From Polaromonas sp. P2-4 (GTDB lineage Bacteria > Pseudomonadota > Gammaproteobacteria > Burkholderiales > Burkholderiaceae_C): a stretch of DNA of 64,000 nucleotides. Where the stretch lies: the NCBI GenBank assembly GCA_024703855.1, contig CP087965.1, positions 5,572,001 through 5,636,000 of the forward strand, in the 5' to 3' direction. The notes beneath the pieces are model-generated. The model was not told where the DNA came from. It made no database searches and saw nothing but the letters and a program-made list of their open reading frames with translations. Below, in pieces: positions 1 to 8,860 of the stretch; the stretch's first letter is position 1, and every line of letters begins with the position of its first letter. The position numbers and the translations under genes were made by a program.

Positions 1-39
1 GGCAGGACCGGAAGTCGCCGCGCACTGATTTTGCATGGC

Positions 40-105
40 AAAAGTGCTTGAGGCCACCGCTACAAGGGCGGTAGCAGCTATAAATTTTGTAGCATCTGGC
101 AGCAT
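40..105 (+). repeat. Dispersed palindromic element, family R1, copy 1
   Basis: A roughly 60-bp copy of the repeat family described at 38405-38470. It keeps the GAGGCC start, the paired CGCT/AGGGCG arms and the terminal GCAGCTAT...TAGCAT hairpin. It lies downstream of the lapA-like gene in non-coding DNA. Confidence 0.6.
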
Positions 106-217
106 AAGGCGCCTCCATTGGTGAGCTGCGCCGGTGCTGAGCCTGAAAAGGCTTGCAGCAATCGGCGGTACCCATTGGTCGCGCTGACCGGCACATTCTT
201 ACAAGCCCGCGGGGCCT

Positions 218-707
218 TCAGACCGTCAGTGTCTTGATGCTGCCGCGCTCCAGGCGGTCTTGCAGCTCACTCAGGCAAGCTGCCGTGCTGTTTTCCGACT
301 GCTCGATACGCGCCAGCAGCGCTTGCTGTTGCTGGGCAAACCGCTCTGACAGTACCGTGTCGGCGGCGGCCTCGCGGCGTTGGGTGGCTACAGCTTGCGT
401 TTCCAGGTAGTTTCGCAGTTCGGTAAATCATGAAGCCTCGGCTTTGTCGGCCAGCTCGCGCTGGGTGTTCAGTTCGCGGGCGTATTTGCGCGTTTCAAGC
501 AGATTGGCGCTTTGCATGTAAAGCGTGCTGCCCAGAAAAACCAGCGTGGCTACCACCAGCACCAGCAACATGACCAGGCCCAGCGATATTTGAACGGTAG
601 TGAACCCCAGGCTTAAAACACTGACGCGTGAACTCATCCACATTGAGTGCGACAAAGGCCGCAACAAGTGCAATGGTGATGATTAAAAGAATGGTGCGGA
701 TACGCAT
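218..707 (-). pseudogene. LapA-like (DUF1049) membrane protein, broken
   Basis: This is a small inner-membrane protein of the LapA/DUF1049 type, whose role is often linked to lipopolysaccharide assembly. The start at 707 follows an AGGGAGA ribosome binding site. Two hydrophobic helices are visible (roughly residues 5-22 and 40-62), followed by a charged coiled-coil tail rich in Glu, Gln and Arg that ends at a TGA at 218-220. The frame changes near 620 (after DEFTR, resuming at VSVLSL), and an in-frame TGA at about 428-430 stands where CGA (Arg) would restore SRFTEL. Reading continues sensibly past this TGA for about 70 codons. Both defects may be sequencing errors. The family call is moderately sure; the span is well supported. 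Confidence 0.6.
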
Positions 708-855
708 GCTTTCTCCCTGGAAAATGTTGCAATTTCACACATCATTATGGGTCGCCAGACGGCTTTGGGGCTGTGGGACAATGCCGTCCCTCAGCGTCAG
801 TTAGTGCTTGGCTGGCGCGCTGTTTGATGCCAGCCAACCGAACCATCTTTTCAAT

Positions 856-3223
856 ATGCAGAAAATCATTCGCCAGATTGCAGTAGAAATCAAAGTCCAG
901 GAGCACCAGGTCAAAACTGCGGTGGAGCTGCTCGATGGCGGCGCGACTGTGCCCTTTTTTGCGCTACCGCAAAGAGGCCACTGGCGGGCTGGACGACATC
1001 CAGCTGCGTGAGCTTGAATACCGGCTGGGCTACCTGCGCGAACTGGAAGACCGGCGTGAAGCGGTTTTGAAAAGCATTGAAGAGCAGGGCAAGCTCACGC
1101 CCGAGTTGCGCGCTGCCATAGAGCTGGCCGCCACCAAGCAGGACCTGGAAGACTTGTACTTGCCCTACAAACCCAAGCGCCGCACCAAAGGGCAGATTGC
1201 GCGCGAAGCCGGCATCGAGCCGCTGGCCGACAAGCTGTTTGCCGACCCGTCGCTGGTGCCTGCTGACGAAGCTGCGGCCTTTGTGAAGGCCGAGAAAACG
1301 AAAGTGGTGACGACTTCACCACCGTGCAGGCCGTGCTCGACGGCGTGCGCGACATTCTGAGCGAGCGCTGGGCCGAAGACGCTGCGTTGGTGCAGTCGCT
1401 GCGCAACTGGCTCTGGAGTGAAGGGCTGTTTTCCTCAAAACTGGTGACCGGCAAAGACGAGAACAACGCCGACCACGCCAAGTTCCGTGACTACTTCGAT
1501 TACGACGAGCCGATTGGCCGCGTACCCTCGCACCGAGCGCTGGCGGTGTTCCGCGGCCGTGGGCTGGAAATTCTGGATGCCAAGCTGGTGCTGCCGGTTC
1601 CCCCAGAAGCGGGTCAGCCCAGCATTGCGGAGGGCAAGATTGCCCTGCATCTGGGCTGGAGCCATAAGGCGCGGCCCGCCGACGACCTGCTGCGCAAATG
1701 CGTGGCCTGGACCTGGAGAGTCAAGCTCAGCCTGTCGCTGGAGCGTGACCTGTTCACCCGCCTGCGTGAAGACGCCGAAAAAGTCGCCATCAAGGTATTT
1801 GCCGACAACCTGCGCGATTTGCTGCTGGGCCGCGCCGGCCGGCCCGCGCGTGGTGATGGGGCTGGACCCGGGCATTCGCACCGGTGTGAAAGTGGCGGTG
1901 GTCGATAGCACCGGCAAGCTGGTGGAAACCGCGACGGTGTTTCCGCACGAGCCGCGCAAAGACTGGGAAGGCTCGCTGCATACCCTGGGCAAACTCTGCG
2001 CCAAGCATGGCGTGAACCTGATCGCCATAGGCAACGGCACGGCCAGCCGCGAGACCGACAAGCTGGCGGCCGATTTGATCAAACAGCTCGCCAAAATCTC
2101 TGGCGAGGCAGAAATCCAGAAAGTCGTCGTCAGCGAAGCCGGCGCCTCGGTCTATTCCGCCAGCGAATTTGCCAGTCAGGAAATGCCCGACGTGGATGTG
2201 AGCCTGCGCGGCGCGGCCAGCATTGCGCGCCGCCTGCAAGACCCGCTCGCCGAACTGGTCAAGATTGACCCGAAATCGATTGGCGTCGGCCAGTACCAGC
2301 ACGACGTGAACCAGAGCGACCTGGCACGCAGCCTGGACACGGTCGTCGAAGACTGCGTAAACAGCGTGGGCGTGGACCTGAACACCGCCAGCGTGCCGCT
2401 GCTGGCGCGCGTGTCGGGCCTGAGCCAGACCGTGGCCAAGTCGGTGGTGCGCTGGCGCGATGCCAACGGCGCATTTGCCAGCCGCGCTGACTTGCTCAAG
2501 GTGACCGGCCTGGGCGCCAAAACCTTTGAGCAGAGCGCCGGCTTTTGCGGCTGCGCAGTGGCAGCAACCCGCTGGACATGACGGGCGTGCACCCGGAGAC
2601 CTACCCAGTGGTGGAGAAAATCATGGCGCACACCGGCAAACCGGTGGCCGAGCTGATGGGCCGCGCCGAGATGCTCAAGACGCTCAAGCCCGAGCTGTTT
2701 GCCAACGACAAGTTTGGCGTGATCACGGTCAAGGACATCCTGGCCGAGCTTCGAAAAACCGGGCCGCGACCCGCGCCCCGACTTCAAGGTGGCGCGCTTC
2801 AACGACGGCATCGAAGACATCAAGGACCTGAAAGAAGGCATGACGCTGGAAGGCACGGTCAGCAACGTGGCCGCTTTTGGCGCCTTCATTGACATAGGCG
2901 TGCACCAGGACGGCCTGGTGCATGTGAGCCAGCTGTCCAACAAGTTCGTGACCGACGCCCGTGAAGTGGTGAAAACCGGCGACATTGTGAAGGTGCGCGT
3001 GACCGAGGTCGATGTGGCGCGCAAGCGCATTGGCCTGACCATGAAATTGGGCGATGCCCCCGCACGAAGGGACGGCCCACGCGACAACCGCTTTGAAGGC
3101 GCGCGGCCAGGCCAGCAAAACCGGGGCGCAGGGAACTACGGCGGACAGCCCAGAGCCCCGCAGCCCGCAGCGTCAACCGCCATGGAGTCGGCGTTCAGCA
3201 AGCTGGCGGGGCTTAAAAAGTAA
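856..3223 (+). CDS. tex: Transcription accessory protein Tex
   Basis: Tex is a cytoplasmic RNA-binding protein of about 780 residues that interacts with the transcription machinery. The chosen start (856) gives the family's usual MQKI N-terminus; the upstream extension from 808 does not fit. Corrected for frameshift the span is about 788 codons, the normal length. Visible in order are the N-terminal GATVPF and RYRKEATGGLD motifs, the YqgF-like core (MGLDPGIRTG near 1855-1885), the helix-hairpin-helix region near 2385-2520, and a C-terminal S1 RNA-binding domain (about 2830-3050) followed by an Arg/Gly/Pro-rich tail. Five frame changes are seen, near 960, 1300, 1830, 2540 and 2755; each side keeps Tex homology, so consensus errors are more likely than decay. 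Confidence 0.9.
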
Positions 3224-3279
3224 GCACCGTCACCGAAAGGACAGCGGAGTGCGGATTTTTAAGGTCAAATCGGCAGCTG

Positions 3280-3342
3280 GCCCAGTAAACACGGGCACAA
3301 GCAGCTATCAAATAGATAGCATATTTTACTTTAAGACCTCGC
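3280..3342 (+). repeat. Dispersed palindromic element, family R1, copy 2
   Basis: An intergenic copy between tex and the patatin gene, recognised by the GGGCACAAGCAGCTAT core and the following ATCAAATAGATAGCAT hairpin. It could act as a transcriptional punctuation mark after tex. Confidence 0.65.
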
Positions 3343-3352
3343 CAAGCCCTCC

Positions 3353-4480
3353 ATGAAAGCCCTCCGCATCTACGCCGGCCCCAAGGCGCGCCAGCACATC
3401 GAACAAAACGGGCTGCAACCGCAAGACATTGGCGTGGTGCCCGGCGCAGCAGGCGGGCCCAAGGGTTTGATTTTGGGGGCGCTGGACCGCTTCATCTTTG
3501 GCGAGTGGCTGGCAGCCTCAAGCCACGAGGTGCATCTGGTCGGTGCGTCGATAGGCGCCTGGCGCATGGCCACGGCCTGCCTGAACGACCCGGTGGCCGC
3601 CTTTGAACGGCTGGAGCACGACTACATCCATCAGCACTACGAACTGCAGCCCGGCCAAAAACGCCCGACCGCCGAGTTTGTCAGCGCGCAGTTTGGCCAA
3701 AGCCTGCAAAGCTTTTACGGGGGCAGGGTGCAGGAGGTCTTGAGCCACCCACGCTACCGGCTGCACATCGTGACCTCGCGCGGCCGCCACATGCTGAGCC
3801 ACGAACATAAACTAGGTACGCCGCTCGGCTACCTGGGCGCGTTTTTAAGCAACAGCCTGCACCGCAAAGCCATGGGCGCATGGCTGGAGCGTGTGGTGTT
3901 TTCCAGCCAGAACGCAGCGCTACCCTTTGCCACCAGCGATTACCGCACCCGCCAGGTTCATCTGGATGAGGCCAACTTCAACCCCGCGCTGCAGGCCAGT
4001 TGTTCCATTCCCTTCGTACTCAAGTCGGTGCACAAGATCCCCGGCGCTCCACCGGGCGCCTACTGGGACGGCGGCATCACCGACTACCATTTGCACCTCA
4101 ATTACGCTAGCAATTCGATAGCTGCTGGCGCAGTACCAGTAAGCGCTACAGGCACAAATGCCTTAAAAAATCCGGGTTTGGTGCTGTACCCGCATTTCCA
4201 GAAGGCCGTGGTGCCAGGGTGGCTCGACAAAGGCCTGAAATGGCGCCACAAGCCTACGCATTTCCTCGACAACATGCTGCTGCTGGCACCGGATCCGGAC
4301 TGGATCAAGACTTTGCCCAACGGCAAGCTGCCCGACCGCACGGACTTCACTCGCTATGGTCCCGATTTGCAGGGCAGGGTGAAAGCGTGGAGCGCGGCTA
4401 CGGCAGCGAGTCAGCAATTGGCCGATGAATGGCAGGCGTGGTTGGACCGGCCGGATGTGGGGTGCGTGGGGCAACTTTGA
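3353..4480 (+). CDS. Patatin-like phospholipase family protein
   Basis: A 375-residue patatin-fold hydrolase expected to use a Ser-Asp dyad on lipid acyl esters. The glycine-rich oxyanion segment AGGPKG is at residues 33-38, the nucleophile elbow GASIG at 64-68 (Ser66), and the catalytic Asp in WDGG at about residue 239. No signal peptide is visible, so it is probably cytoplasmic. Residues about 251-272 (ASNSIAAGAVP onward) are encoded by a dispersed repeat inserted in frame just after the catalytic Asp region; the flanking sequence continues normally into YPHF. The gene is intact and separated from tex by 129 bp holding another repeat copy. The substrate cannot be told from sequence. Confidence 0.8.
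   Translation: MKALRIYAGPKARQHIEQNGLQPQDIGVVPGAAGGPKGLILGALDRFIFGEWLAASSHEVHLVGASIGAWRMATACLNDPVAAFERLEHDYIHQHYELQPGQKRPTAEFVSAQFGQSLQSFYGGRVQEVLSHPRYRLHIVTSRGRHMLSHEHKLGTPLGYLGAFLSNSLHRKAMGAWLERVVFSSQNAALPFATSDYRTRQVHLDEANFNPALQASCSIPFVLKSVHKIPGAPPGAYWDGGITDYHLHLNYASNSIAAGAVPVSATGTNALKNPGLVLYPHFQKAVVPGWLDKGLKWRHKPTHFLDNMLLLAPDPDWIKTLPNGKLPDRTDFTRYGPDLQGRVKAWSAATAASQQLADEWQAWLDRPDVGCVGQL
4100..4170 (-). repeat. R1 element copy 3, in frame inside the patatin gene
   Basis: In reverse orientation this matches the R1 family: AAGGCATTTGTGCC, TAGCGCTTAC, GCGCCAGCAGCTATCG and TTGCTAGC follow in the usual order. Its length and phase keep the patatin reading frame open and add about 21 residues. Confidence 0.75.
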
Positions 4481-4483
4481 GGG

Positions 4484-4652
4484 CTAGGAGCCTGTCGGAC
4501 TTGGGAATCGTCGGCTGCGAGTCGACCGCAGCGGTCCATTTTTTACCGTCTTTTTGACCCATAGCGGGGCTATGGGCCTGCAAATCCGGCAAAAACTGTC
4601 CTCGCTGGGGCCGACTCTCGCTTTCGACTACCCAAGCCCGACAGGCTCCTAG
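4484..4652. repeat. 169-bp element with 22-bp terminal inverted repeats
   Basis: The ends, 4484-4505 and 4631-4652, are inverted copies of each other with one mismatch, beginning CTAGGAGCCTGTCGG. The interior has no convincing gene and is itself partly self-complementary (CCCATAGCGGGGCTATGGG). I see no clear target-site duplication. This is the architecture of a miniature inverted-repeat element or a large REP-like hairpin; it sits between the patatin gene and higB. Confidence 0.65.
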
Positions 4653-4687
4653 AAGAAGCACTCCCAATTTGGGACTAAAATCTACCC

Positions 4688-4990
4688 ATGCGCGTGATTG
4701 CCATCAAAACACTTCGAGATTTCTGGCAAATTCATCCGGCAGCCGAGCAACCCTTGTTGGCCTGGTACGACGAGGCCAAAAACGCTAACTGGCAACAGCC
4801 CGCTGAAATCAAGGCGCAGTACGCAAACGCCAGCATTTTGAAAAACCGCCGGGTGGTTTTTAACATCAAGGGCAACGATTACCGGCTGATCGTTGCGGTC
4901 GCTTACAGGCTGGGTGTGGTGTATGTCAAATTCATTGGCACCCATAAGCAATACGACGCGATTGATGCCGAAATTGTCGAGATGAACTAA
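4688..4990 (+). CDS. higB: HigB-type toxin (RelE-like mRNA interferase)
   Basis: A 100-residue RelE-fold protein of the HigB toxin family, which cleaves ribosome-bound mRNA. The diagnostic stretches are the N-terminal MRVIAIKTLRDFW, the central LKNRRVVFNIKGNDYRLIV strand pair and the C-terminal VKFIGTHKQYD, which carries the conserved His/Tyr near the active site. It is followed 12 bp later by the antitoxin gene, the toxin-first order normal for HigBA. No strong ribosome binding site is seen in front of the toxin, whereas the antitoxin has a strong one, which would favour antitoxin excess. The gene is intact. Confidence 0.88.
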   Translation: MRVIAIKTLRDFWQIHPAAEQPLLAWYDEAKNANWQQPAEIKAQYANASILKNRRVVFNIKGNDYRLIVAVAYRLGVVYVKFIGTHKQYDAIDAEIVEMN

Positions 4991-5002
4991 AGGAGAAAGG
5001 CC

Positions 5003-5374
5003 ATGAATATCAAACCGATCCGCACAGACGATGACTACAAGGCCGCCTTGAAAGTCGTTTCAAGCCTGGTGGACGCAGACCCCGAGCCGGGCACGCCAGA
5101 GGGCGACCGTCTGGACATTCTTTCCATACTGGTACAAGCCTATGAAGCGAAAAACTTTCCGATGGACTTGCCTGACCCGGTGGACGCCATCAAATTCCGT
5201 ATGGAGCAAAAGGGCCTGCAACCCAAAGACCTCGAACCCATGATTGGCCGGCTCAACCGTGTGTATGAAATTTTGAACCGCAAGCGGCCGTTGACCATGC
5301 CCATGGTGCGGCGGCTTCATGCAGGCTTGGGTATTCCCGCCGAGAGTTTGATTCGGCAACCGGCGAACTCCTGA
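5003..5374 (+). CDS. higA: HigA-type antitoxin with helix-turn-helix
   Basis: A 123-residue antitoxin partner of the preceding HigB. The N-terminal part (IKPIRTDDDYKAAL) is the toxin-neutralising segment typical of this HigA subfamily, and the C-terminal half (about residues 70-120) resembles an XRE-type DNA-binding fold, with MEQKGLQPKDL at its start and LNRKRPLTMPMVRRLH in the recognition region. An AAGGAGAAAGG ribosome binding site precedes the start. The protein is expected to bind the toxin and repress the operon from the region upstream of 4688. Intact. Confidence 0.88.
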   Translation: MNIKPIRTDDDYKAALKVVSSLVDADPEPGTPEGDRLDILSILVQAYEAKNFPMDLPDPVDAIKFRMEQKGLQPKDLEPMIGRLNRVYEILNRKRPLTMPMVRRLHAGLGIPAESLIRQPANS

Positions 5375-5500
5375 ACCCGGCACCTACAGCGCCACCATGT
5401 TGACGCGGACGCGCTCTAACGAGGCTGCAACGCGGGGGTAAATCCCTAAGCTTTGCGCCTTGGGCGGCTCTCAGAATGGGGATTATTTAACGGAGACCTC

Positions 5501-6488
5501 ATGCCGCAACCTCTTCTGTCCCGTCGTGCGTTTAACCTTTCGGCTGCTGCCGCGGCAACCTCCATCGCCGTGCCTGCGCTCGCACAGCAGGGCACATGGC
5601 CCAGCAAGCCGATCCGCATCATCGTGCCGTACACGCCCGGCGGCTTCACCGACCAGATGGCGCGGCTGGTGCAGGTGGGTCTGCAGCAGCGGCTGGGCCA
5701 GCCGGTGATCATCGACAACAAGCCGGGCGCCAACAGCCTGATCGGCGTCGAGGCGCTGGCCAAGGCCCCGCCCGATGGCAGTACTTTCGGTGTTGTCATC
5801 GCGGCCTACGCGGCCAACACCACGCTCTACCCCAAGCTGCCTTATGACCCGAAAAAGACCTGGTCGGCGTCTCGCTGATGGGGGTGTCGCCGCTGCTGGC
5901 CGCCGTCAACAACAATGCGCCCTTCAAAACCGCCAAAGAGCTGATCGACTACGCGCGCCCACCCGGGCAAGATCAGCTTTGGCTCCTCGGGCAACGGTTC
6001 GGCCGCGCACCTGACCAGCGAACTGTGGAAGGCGCTCACCGGGACCTACATGGTCCACATCCCTGTACCGCGGCGCCGTACCCGCGCTGACTGACCTGCT
6101 CGGTGGGCAGATCCAGCTCTTTTTCGACGCGCCGACGGGTCTTATCAACCAGGGCAAGGCCGGCAAGGTGCGCCTGATAGGTGTCGCCAGCGACCGCCGC
6201 CTGCCTGCGGTGCCCGACGTGCCGACTTTCATCGAGCAGGGTTTTGCGGGCTTCACCGGCAGCACCTGGGCGGGCATGCTGGCGCCGGCCGGCACACCGC
6301 GCGAGATCGTCAAGCGTATGTCTGACGAGGTGGCACGCATCATCAAGAGCGACGAAACCAAAGCCAGGCTGGAGGCCATGGGCACCTTCCCGGCTGGCAG
6401 CACGCCGGAAGAGTTTGACGCCTTCATTGCGGCCGAAACCGGCAAGTGGGCAAAGGTGATCCAGACGGCGGGTGTCAAGGCCGAGTGA
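5501..6488 (+). CDS. TctC/Bug-family periplasmic binding protein
   Basis: A tripartite tricarboxylate transporter-type solute receptor of about 328 residues after correction. The start at 5501 follows CGGAGA and gives a twin-arginine-like signal (SRRAF, then an Ala-rich stretch ending PALAQ). Family motifs are WPSKPIRIIVPYTPGG, GANSLIGVEALAKAPPDG, YRGAVPALTDLLGGQIQ and FIEQGF. Frame changes occur near 5860, 5962 and 6062. No TctA/TctB membrane genes are nearby, as is common for the many orphan Bug proteins of Burkholderiales. The ligand, probably a carboxylate, is unknown. Confidence 0.85.
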
Positions 6489-6814
6489 ATTTTATGCTAC
6501 CGATTCGATAGCGTTTACCGCAACAACGACGCTGGCTACGGCCCATCTTTAATAAAAATCCTCAGAACGAGGCTTCGAACATCTGGCGGTAGTCGTCGTC
6601 GCGTCGCCAGAGCCACAGGACCTGCGGCATAAGACACGACGGGGCGGATACCTTTGGCATCAATGCCGTTTCGCCACAGGCGCTAGCAATCGGGCTCTTG
6701 AGCGTCTCGGATGCCGCAGCCAAGCGAGCCAAGTATTGCCCAGGTTTTGATTTGAATTTGACCTGCATTCTTTTACTCATTCTTTTCAAACTTTTTCACA
6801 GGCCTGACCTGCGC
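6489..6814. other. 326-bp stretch without a recognised gene
   Basis: The first 60 bases (6493-6550) are a degenerate R1-type repeat with the ATGCTACCGATTCGATAGCG hairpin. On the minus strand 6562-6789 is open for 75 codons and ends in a charged tail (RRDDDYRQMFEASF) that could be the remnant of a truncated gene, but I do not recognise it. The last 100 bases are AT-rich and probably hold the promoter of the kinase gene. Confidence 0.3.
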
Positions 6815-7492
6815 ATGACGAATCAAAAGCTTCCCGGTATATTGCCCCGGCCGGTTGACCGGCTCTTGGGCCTTGTGCGATCCAACAGGGCCCGCCGCAC
6901 CGTCATTGGCCTGGTCGGTCTGCCTGGGTCTGGCAAAAGCACGCTGGCGTGTCGTCTGGCCGATGAAGTGAACGCGCAGGCCGGGGCGGGCACGGTGGTG
7001 GCGCTGGGCATGGATGGCTTTCACCTCACGCGAGCAGCACTCTCTAGGTTTCCAGACCCCGCGGCGGCACTGGCCCGACGTGGCGCCCCGTGGACGTTTG
7101 ACCCCGCTGCGCTGGCCATCCGACTGCAGACCTTGCACGAAGCTGGATTAGACGCCGACGAAGCGTCCGTGACGTGGCCGGGTTTTGAACATGACGTCGG
7201 TGACCCGGTGGAGAACTCGGTGGTTGTTGGGCCCGCCGCCCGGCTGGTACTGCTGGAGGGCTTGTATTTGCTGCATCGCTCAGACGGCTGGAATCTGGCC
7301 CGGTTGCTGGACGAATGCTGGTATCTGGACGTGACGATGGATGTGGCGCTGCAGCGTTTGACCGCACGCCACATGGCTGTCTGGGGCCTGACCCCCATAG
7401 AGGCCGAAGCGCGTATTGCGGTGAACGACAGGCTCAACGCCGACATCGTGCTGCAGGGACGTGCGCGGGCTGACTGGCTGGTAGCCGGGTAG
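6815..7492 (+). CDS. P-loop nucleoside/sugar kinase-like protein (uridine kinase/FrcK type)
   Basis: A 225-residue cytoplasmic kinase of the phosphoribulokinase/uridine kinase superfamily. The Walker A loop GLPGSGKST occupies residues 35-43, MDGFHL follows as the substrate-binding strand, and ARRGAPWTFDP and VLLEGLYLL are typical of the YggC/FrcK branch annotated as nucleoside or fructose-uptake-linked kinases. The ATG at 6815 is preferred over the longer frame from 6698, which would add a stretch unlike the family. The gene stands alone and is intact. The true substrate cannot be assigned from sequence. Confidence 0.78.
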   Translation: MTNQKLPGILPRPVDRLLGLVRSNRARRTVIGLVGLPGSGKSTLACRLADEVNAQAGAGTVVALGMDGFHLTRAALSRFPDPAAALARRGAPWTFDPAALAIRLQTLHEAGLDADEASVTWPGFEHDVGDPVENSVVVGPAARLVLLEGLYLLHRSDGWNLARLLDECWYLDVTMDVALQRLTARHMAVWGLTPIEAEARIAVNDRLNADIVLQGRARADWLVAG

Positions 7493-7513
7493 CCCCGTCC
7501 GAAAGATAACTAA

Positions 7514-8652
7514 CTACAGCGCCTGCTCCAGCAGTTCGCGGTACTCCTCGGGTGTCGCAATGCGCGGATTGGTTTTGTGGCAATGGTCAGCCAGTGCGCC
7601 ATTGATGATCTGGTCAAACTGGCCACGCTCCACCCCCATTTCAGCCAGGCCGCCGGGCAAGCCTGAGACGGGCATTCATGTCCTTGATGGCTTGCGGTAT
7701 GTCGCTGCCTGAACGCAAACTCATGGCCCGGGCCATGCGGTCAAGGCGCTTGTCTTTTTGCACCGATTCAGCCCCGGCATTAAAGCGCACCACAGCCGGC
7801 AAAAACATGGCGTTCAGCGTGCCGTGGTGCAGCCGCGGGTCCACGCCGCCCAGGCTGTGGCTGAGCGAATGCACGCAACCCAGCCCTTTCTGAAAGGCCA
7901 TCGCGCCCTGCATGGAGGCGCTCATCATGTTGAGCCGCGCTTCCCGGTCGTTGCCGACACGTGTGGCGCGCTCGATGTGCGCCCAGCCGCGCTCCAGGCC
8001 GTCCAGCGCAATGCCGTCGGCCGGCGGGTTGAAGGCGGCCGACATAAAGGTTTCCATGCAATGTGCTATCGCGTCCATGCCGGTGGCGGCGGTCAGTTTG
8101 GCGGGCAGGCCCAAGGTGAGTTCGGGGTCGCAAATCGCGGTTTTGGGAACCAGGTGCCACGAATGAAAACCCAGCTTGCGGTGATCGTCCACGATGATGA
8201 TGGCGCCGCGCGCGACCTCGCTGCCGGTGCCGCTGGTGGTGGGCACGGCAATCAGCGGAGCCACCCGGTCGGTAATTTTGGGCGAGCCGCCTTCAATCGT
8301 GGCGTATGTGGTCAGCGGGCCCTCGTGGGTAGCGGCAATCGCCACCCCCTTGGCGCAATCAATCGCCGAGCCGCCGCCCACGGCAATCAAACCATCGCAG
8401 CCACTGGACTTGTACAACCCGGCTGCGGCCCTGCACCGCTGCTTCGGTGGGGTTGGAGGGTGTCTGGTCAAACACCGTGACGGTTATTCCAGGCAATGCA
8501 TCCAGCGCTTTTTGCAAAATGCCCGCCGCCTTGACGCCAGGGTCGGTCACGATCAGGGGCCGGGTGATGCCCACGCGCTCGCATTCCTGCTTGAGCAGCT
8601 TGATAGCGCCAAATTCAAACTGGACTTGGGTGACGTAGTAAATGAAGGCCAT
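7514..8652 (-). CDS. Iron-containing alcohol dehydrogenase
   Basis: A group III, metal-dependent NAD(P)-linked alcohol dehydrogenase of about 378 residues after correction. The cofactor loop GGGSAIDCAKG, the PTTSGTGSE substrate/cofactor motif and the metal ligands in DAIAHCMETF, LSHSLGG and HHGTLNA are all visible. The reading frame changes near 8400 (after PTEAAVQ) and near 7665 (after MNARL); the corrected C-terminus ends PEEYRELLEQAL. The family includes 1,3-propanediol, lactaldehyde and maleylacetate reductases, so the substrate is open. It is transcribed away from the esterase gene, with an inverted repeat between them. Confidence 0.85.
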
Positions 8653-8690
8653 GGTTTGCTGTCTCTGTGTTTTTTATGCGTTGTACGATT

Positions 8691-8761
8691 AGGGAAGCTC
8701 TACACAGCCCCTCTCGGTCCGCGATCGCACGGATTCGGGCGGAGCTGTGCAGAGCTTCCCT
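8691..8761. repeat. 71-bp inverted-repeat element
   Basis: The ends 8691-8708 and 8744-8761 (AGGGAAGCTCTACACAGC and its complement) pair over 18 bp with one mismatch. This end sequence resembles insertion-sequence termini, so it may be a miniature element; it may also serve as a hairpin between divergent genes. Confidence 0.5.
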
Positions 8762-8785
8762 CACTTTAATAGCCGGAGGCACGCC

Positions 8786-8860
8786 ATGTATTGCAAACAA
8801 ACCCTGATCGCGGTCACCTTGGCGATAGCTGGCCTTGTTGCATCGGTGCCTTCCAAATAA
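8786..8860 (+). CDS. 24-residue leader-like ORF
   Basis: An ATG preceded at good spacing by GGAGG opens a 24-codon frame, MYCKQTLIAVTLAIAGLVAS then VPSK, ending in TAA that overlaps the next gene's ATG (TAATG). It looks like a truncated signal peptide or a short leader translationally coupled to the esterase. It is too short to judge by composition, but the strong ribosome binding site and the coupling are visible. Confidence 0.4.
   Translation: MYCKQTLIAVTLAIAGLVASVPSK

Noticed and set aside
428..430. In-frame TGA in the lapA-like gene as selenocysteine or stop read-through
   Set aside because: The same gene has a frameshift, no SECIS-like hairpin was seen, and the family has no Sec; a C-to-T change or sequencing error is simpler.
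1435..3118. Long minus-strand ORFs opposite tex
   Set aside because: They are GC-rich antisense shadows of tex without start signals or domain features.
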